DNA of 10,498 nucleotides from Micrococcales bacterium (GTDB lineage Bacteria > Actinomycetota > Actinomycetes > S36-B12 > UBA10799), in NCBI GenBank assembly GCA_023252115.1, contig JAHEXM010000034.1, positions 1-10,498 on the forward strand, written 5' to 3'. The position numbers were made by a program, and so were the translations under genes. Below the pieces are notes generated by a model, which was not told the origin of the DNA, searched no databases, and saw only the letters and a program-made list of their open reading frames with translations. Positions 6,837 to 10,498 of the stretch are shown here, piece by piece; within the stretch, counting starts at the first letter, position 1, and each line of letters opens with the position of its first letter.

Positions 6837-7735
6837 CTGCAGTCCTGCCTCGGCGCATTACTCTCGGGACCGCTCAGTTTGGCGATCCCTACGGCGCAAC
6901 AAACGTGCGTCGCCACCTCGCCGACGCCGAAGTGGCGAACATCGTCAGTGCTGCGCTCGAAAGCGGCATCACCTGGTTTGACACGGCCATTGGCTACGGA
7001 AATGCTCAGTCCCGGCTTGGCCAGGCCATCAGCGGCGTGCCGGGAATCCGTGTTGTCTCCAAGCTCGCGTCAGTTGCCGCGATCGAACCGGCAGTTGTCG
7101 GCGCGCGAGTGCGCCAATTGGTCGAACAATGCCTCGAGGAAGTGAGGCAGCCTCAGCTTGCGGCGCTCTTGCTACATCGAACGACCGATCTGGACACGGC
7201 CAGTGGGCGTGAGGCAATCGCGACGATGGTTGAGTTGCGTGATGAGGGCCTTATTGGTGAGTTGGGTGCTTCGGTGTACGACCGTTCCGAGATCGAAATG
7301 GTCAATCAGTCGGCTCCCGAGCTCTCAAGAATTCAGGTTCCTGGCAGTGTGCTTGATCAGCGGCTCCTGGCCGACGCGACATGGCGCCGCCCTGGAACGA
7401 AGGTCGACGTTCGCAGCGCATTTCTGCAAGGGGTGCTACTGGCAAGCGATCAGCAGCTCGCGTCCGGACTACCTGGCCTCGTTGCTCCCGTGGCACGAGT
7501 GCGGTGCGCGGCGGAGGACGCTGGTTTGCCTCTCACGGACTTTCTTCTCGGATGTGTCTTGCGCCATGACTGGGTCAATTCCATTGTCGTCGGTGTGACC
7601 TCACTTGCAGAACTTCAGCAACTTGTTGACGCGAGCACGTTCGTGGATCATGCGATTGACTATTCGGAGCTTGCCATTGATGACGGTCAGCTCATAAACC
7701 CGGCAAACTGGCCACCGGGCCTGCAGCTGCTGTGA
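6833..7735 (+). CDS. Aldo/keto reductase family oxidoreductase
   Basis: A 300-residue (alpha/beta)8-barrel oxidoreductase that should reduce or oxidise a carbonyl/alcohol pair with NADP(H). The N-terminus ITLGTAQFGDPYGATN (9-24) is the typical opening. The full catalytic tetrad is visible: D50 in WFDTAIGYG, Y55 in the same motif, K77 in RVVSKLA and H115 in ALLLHRTTDL. LGASVYDRSEIEMV (153-166 region), LDQRLLAD and VDVRSAFLQGVLL mark later barrel strands. IVVGVTSLAELQQLVDA near the C-terminus is the cofactor phosphate site. The start is GTG 6833; there is no clear Shine-Dalgarno, consistent with coupling to a former upstream gene. Reductases of this type often sit in polysaccharide and nonulosonic-acid loci beside SpsF-like cytidylyltransferases and class III aminotransferases. 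Here the aminotransferase follows 67 bases later. The substrate is unknown. Confidence 0.92.
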   Translation: MTAVLPRRITLGTAQFGDPYGATNVRRHLADAEVANIVSAALESGITWFDTAIGYGNAQSRLGQAISGVPGIRVVSKLASVAAIEPAVVGARVRQLVEQCLEEVRQPQLAALLLHRTTDLDTASGREAIATMVELRDEGLIGELGASVYDRSEIEMVNQSAPELSRIQVPGSVLDQRLLADATWRRPGTKVDVRSAFLQGVLLASDQQLASGLPGLVAPVARVRCAAEDAGLPLTDFLLGCVLRHDWVNSIVVGVTSLAELQQLVDASTFVDHAIDYSELAIDDGQLINPANWPPGLQLL

Positions 7736-7802
7736 TCTACCGCGCCTAGGATCAAATCAAAGTCGACAAACAAGGTCGCACGATGGAAGGTGTAGGACGC
7801 TG

Positions 7803-9098
7803 ATGACGATGGCTGATCGCTACCAAGCAAGCGATTCGATGCTAGTCAGAGCCGAGCAAACGATCCCGCTGGGATCTCAGACGTTCTCAAAGAGCCGGAC
7901 GGCGTTTCCGGCAGGCGCTTCACCATTGTTCGCTGAGTCCGGCGCTGGATCGCGAATCACAGATGTGGACGGAAACGAATATGTAGACCTAGTCTGCGCG
8001 CTCGGCGCGGTGACCCTTGGCTACTGCGATCGAGACGTCGATGCTGCGGTTGCCCAGCAATTGGCGCGCGGCGTCACGCTGTCTCTTTCGCATCGACTAG
8101 AGCATGAAGTGGCCGAGCGACTCGTCGAACTAGTGCCCTGCGCAGAGAAGGTGCGGTTTGGTAAGAACGGCTCAGACGCGACATCCGCCGCCGTCCGGCT
8201 GGCTCGTGCATATACAGGTCGCGACATAATCCTGGTTTGCGGTTATCACGGCTGGCATGACTGGTACATCGGGTCGACGGCCCGTAGCCTCGGAGTCCCT
8301 GAGGCCGTTCGTGCGCTGACAGTCTCGGTCCCGTTTGGTGATCTGGAGGCGGTGCAGGCCGCCCTGGCTGAGAATACCGGCAATGTCGCTGCTTTGATCA
8401 TGGAGCCAATGGTCGTCGAGCCACCTGAATCGGGATACTTGCAACAGCTGAAAACCCTGCTGCACCAGAACGGCTCCTTGTTGATTTTCGACGAGATCGT
8501 TACCGGGTTCCGGCTCGCGATTGCGGGGGCCCAAGAGTTGTTTGAGGTTACTCCGGATCTGGCCTGCTTCGGCAAGGGGATCGCTAATGGGCATCCGCTT
8601 TCCGCTGTACTCGGGCGCGCTGAAATCATGGATTTGATGGAGGAAATCTTCGTTTCGGGAACCTTCGGTGGGGAGACGCTGTCACTGGCAGCCGCCAGCG
8701 CTGTCATCGACAAGTACACAACGCAACCCGTCATCGAAACGCTGGCCGCCACCGGGCGCTCGATCACCGCCGGAGTCTCGGAGCTGATCGATGGTGCGAA
8801 CGGAACTGATTTTCTGCGGGCGGCGGGCCGACCAGAATGGTCCATGTTCGCCATTGATGTTTCCAACGAGAATCTCCTGTGGGACTTAAGAACGCTTTAC
8901 CTGCAGGAGATGGCCCGCAACGGCGTGCTGACACTTGGCCGACACAACGTCTCGTATGCATTCCAGGAACGAGATATCCAGCAAGTCCTGGATGCATATG
9001 CGCGCGCGATCCCTCTGCTCGTTGCAGCTCACGAGAGGGGTAGCGCGGCTGGATTCCTCGAATGCGAGCCGTTGCGGCCGCTGTTCACGATTCGCTGA
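7803..9098 (+). CDS. Class III aminotransferase, glutamate-1-semialdehyde aminomutase-like
   Basis: A 431-residue PLP enzyme of aminotransferase class III, closest in pattern to HemL (glutamate-1-semialdehyde 2,1-aminomutase). NGSDATSAAVRLARAYTGRD (122-141) holds the cofactor-phosphate site. CGYHGWHDWYIGSTA (146-160) replaces HemL's CYHGHAD motif. LLIFDEIVTGFRLA (226-239) carries D230, and CFGKGIANGHPLSAVLG (255-271) carries the Schiff-base lysine K258. FVSGTFGGETLSLAAASA (near residues 283-300) closes the active site. Length is full. The GYHGWHDWY variant is seen in HemL-like proteins of polysaccharide loci, so a role in haem synthesis is unlikely and transamination of a keto or aldehyde intermediate of the glycan is more plausible. 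ATG 7803 has AGGA five bases upstream and GGAAGG twelve bases upstream; ATG 7809 is an alternative. It follows the aldo/keto reductase by 67 bases, probably in one operon. Confidence 0.92.
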   Translation: MTMADRYQASDSMLVRAEQTIPLGSQTFSKSRTAFPAGASPLFAESGAGSRITDVDGNEYVDLVCALGAVTLGYCDRDVDAAVAQQLARGVTLSLSHRLEHEVAERLVELVPCAEKVRFGKNGSDATSAAVRLARAYTGRDIILVCGYHGWHDWYIGSTARSLGVPEAVRALTVSVPFGDLEAVQAALAENTGNVAALIMEPMVVEPPESGYLQQLKTLLHQNGSLLIFDEIVTGFRLAIAGAQELFEVTPDLACFGKGIANGHPLSAVLGRAEIMDLMEEIFVSGTFGGETLSLAAASAVIDKYTTQPVIETLAATGRSITAGVSELIDGANGTDFLRAAGRPEWSMFAIDVSNENLLWDLRTLYLQEMARNGVLTLGRHNVSYAFQERDIQQVLDAYARAIPLLVAAHERGSAAGFLECEPLRPLFTIR

Positions 9099-9173
9099 TC
9101 GCGGCGGAGCTGTCCGGTCCCATTTTGATATCGTGCGCAGGACAGTCCGAGCTACTGAGAGGCCCGCTGGCCC

Positions 9174-10028
9174 ATGACCAACTTGGTGAAAACCGAATTC
9201 GGCTATTACCGCGCCGACCCCGTGCCTTCTGACGCTGAATTGCACGACTGGTATTCCAAGAAGTACTACTCGTCGGTGCACCCAGAGATGTACCGAAAAG
9301 AGAATGCAGAAGAGCGGGAATGGCTAGCCCGAGAGTGCCGCTGGGCGGCCGAGGATCTGCTAAGGCTGCGCCCTGAGGCGAGGACCAGCGGACTGCTGGA
9401 TATCGGATGTGGCCCGGCGTATCTCATGGCCGAGATGCATCGCCGAGGCTTCGCCGTCACTGGAATCGACCCGGATCCGGGAGCTGCGGCTCACTACAAT
9501 CCAGACGTGGCAGGTGCTGTGTCAGCTGGGTCTTGGCAAGACATCGTCAATGAACCGGGACCGAGCTACGACTGGATCAACCTTTCTGGGGTCCTCGAAC
9601 ATGTTCGCGATCCTTCGCAAACGGTTGAGTCGCTAAAACAAAGGCTTGCACCCGGTGGCGTCGTTCGGATTAGCGTTCCTAACGATTTCAACGTTTTCCA
9701 GAAGGCCATCCAAGCCAACGGGTTAGCGAAAGATCAATATTGGGTCAACCCCCCCGAGCATCTGAGCTATTTCAGCCTGGAGTCCCTGACCCGCTTGGTC
9801 GAATTCCATGGATTCGAACTGCTTTACAGCCACGGTGACTTCCCCATTGACATGTTTCTGCTGATGGGACGCGACTACACGCGGACGCCCGAAGTGGGGG
9901 AACAATGCCATTTCGAGAGGATGCGCTTCGAGGCCGCGCTAGAGGATGAGACCCTGCGGAAAATCTACGCGGAGCTGCCGAAGCTTGGCATTGGTCGAAC
10001 TCTGACGATTTACATCTCAGTTGCTTAA
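9174..10028 (+). CDS. Class I SAM-dependent methyltransferase (Methyltransf_23 type)
   Basis: A 284-residue methyltransferase. GLLDIGCGPAYLMAEM (73-88) is SAM motif I, FAVTGIDPDP (93-102) motif II, WINLSGVLEHVRDPSQTV (134-151) motif III with the usual LEHV, and LAPGGVVRISVPN (158-170) the following strand. NPPEHLSYFSLESLTRLVEFHGFEL (about 192-216) is the block seen in sugar methyltransferases of glycan loci. The N-terminal part (FGYYRADPVPSDAELHDWY) resembles the linker that follows a zinc-binding domain in sugar C-methyltransferases, but no cysteine cluster is present, so this is a short form. An in-frame TGA six codons upstream excludes a longer start. It is the third gene of the plus-strand set, 75 bases after the class III aminotransferase. 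O-, N- or C-methylation of a sugar or its substituent is inferred. Its TAA overlaps the stop of the converging gene at 10025. Confidence 0.9.
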   Translation: MTNLVKTEFGYYRADPVPSDAELHDWYSKKYYSSVHPEMYRKENAEEREWLARECRWAAEDLLRLRPEARTSGLLDIGCGPAYLMAEMHRRGFAVTGIDPDPGAAAHYNPDVAGAVSAGSWQDIVNEPGPSYDWINLSGVLEHVRDPSQTVESLKQRLAPGGVVRISVPNDFNVFQKAIQANGLAKDQYWVNPPEHLSYFSLESLTRLVEFHGFELLYSHGDFPIDMFLLMGRDYTRTPEVGEQCHFERMRFEAALEDETLRKIYAELPKLGIGRTLTIYISVA

Positions 10029-10498
10029 GGCGACTGGTGCAGCATCTGAACAGTGAATTCCCATAAGCCGTAGCCGGAACGCATGACAAGGGAGCGCGTG
10101 AGTTCGAGCCCGTGGCCAATCACTACTTCGGGTGCGAAGTGCAGATGATGGTCCTGTACAAAATCAACGCGGTCGATCAGAAAATTCGCTGACGCGGCAA
10201 CCGTGGCGCTCTCGTACATCCGGGCAAAGACCTCAAGGGCCGACTCGACGGTCCATGCGGGCCGGTAAGAGAAGCCGCCACTGCATATCGCGACATCGCA
10301 GTCAGGTAGGCCGGCTTCCTGGACATCCGCGCAGACGAAGCTGACCCTGTCGTCGGCGTACCTAGCGGCAGCATCCGCAATCAGTTCCTCAGCGATGTCA
10401 ATCCCCGTGTATTCAAATGTGTCACCGAACCGTGCACTCAGCCACGGAACGGCGTCGCCGAGTCCGCATCAAACGTCCAACACCCGCAGCCCCGTCAG
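10025..10498 (-). pseudogene. SAM-dependent methyltransferase, interrupted by TGA in motif I and cut by the window edge
   Basis: Reading leftward from the window edge, the frame gives LTGLRVLDV, then TGA (10469-10471), then CGLGDAVPWLSARFGDTF, TGIDIAEELIADAAARY, VSFVCADVQEAGLPDCDVAI and CSGGFSYRPAWTVESALEVF. This is a class I methyltransferase in which the stop replaces the glycine of DVGCG, one base from GGA (GGA to TGA). After the stop the frame is open to the TAA at 10025-10027, and the C-terminus (LTRSLVMRSGYGLWEFTVQM) looks fully conserved. The first in-frame ATG after the stop is at 10219, past the SAM site, so no active enzyme is expected without readthrough. Possible explanations are a recent nonsense mutation, a sequencing error, or recoding. 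The family fits the surrounding glycan genes; substrate unknown. The N-terminus lies beyond the window. Confidence 0.8.

Noticed and set aside
8246..8866. 206-residue minus-strand frame
   Set aside because: Antisense to the class III aminotransferase with its intact active site; serine-rich and without domain signal.
1..10498. CRISPR array, tRNA, rRNA, insertion sequence or prophage attachment site
   Set aside because: No regularly spaced repeats, cloverleaf-like sequence, transposase motif or paired direct repeats were seen on either strand; the only notable long similarity noticed is between 319-450 and 2808-3049.

Overview
The window is a stretch of a bacterial surface-glycan locus (capsule, O-antigen or flagellin-glycan type). 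It holds eight genes with intact reading frames, one methyltransferase gene cut by the right edge and interrupted by a stop codon, and at least two gene fossils. By eye, G+C is in the mid to upper 50s percent. Two genes use GTG starts, and a third (the FkbM gene) most likely does too. The hairpins seen lack a U-tract. This would fit an actinobacterium, but no marker gene is present and the taxon is an inference only. No tRNA, rRNA, CRISPR array, transposase or phage gene was recognised.

Left block (1-4781, all on the minus strand, transcribed right to left). In order of transcription: a GNT-I-like GT2-type glycosyltransferase (3825-4781), a TIGR04325-type putative methyltransferase (2697-3503), a GT2 glycosyltransferase (1651-2469) and an FkbM-family methyltransferase (554-1483). 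Gaps of about 160-320 bases separate them, so they are loosely packed for an operon. Downstream of the FkbM gene lies a decayed second copy of the TIGR04325 gene (about 319-475), with an internal deletion of about 109 bp and a frameshift. Beyond it is a perfect 12-bp hairpin (253-281).

Centre (5032-6162, minus strand). A full-length PseC-like aminotransferase, the second enzyme of CMP-pseudaminic acid synthesis. The usual partner upstream, pseB, is missing. The 670-bp stretch that follows (6163-6832) instead holds a frameshifted fragment of a PseB-like dehydratase, and it lies on the opposite strand to pseC.

Right block (6833-10028, plus strand). An aldo/keto reductase with a complete catalytic tetrad, a class III aminotransferase of the glutamate-1-semialdehyde aminomutase type, and a class I SAM methyltransferase. 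The set could make and methylate an aminated sugar or small substituent. Converging on it, and sharing the four bases TTAA as both stop codons, is a minus-strand methyltransferase whose SAM-binding motif DVGCG is broken by an in-frame TGA.

Reading as a whole: sugar building (PseC-like transaminase), activation or decoration (aldo/keto reductase, class III aminotransferase, methyltransferases) and assembly (two glycosyltransferases) are present. PseB activity and the later pseudaminic acid genes (pseF, pseG, pseH, pseI) are not visible intact here and would have to lie outside. The two recognisable fossils, the nonsense-interrupted gene and the wide degenerate gaps suggest a mosaic locus that has exchanged and lost genes recently.
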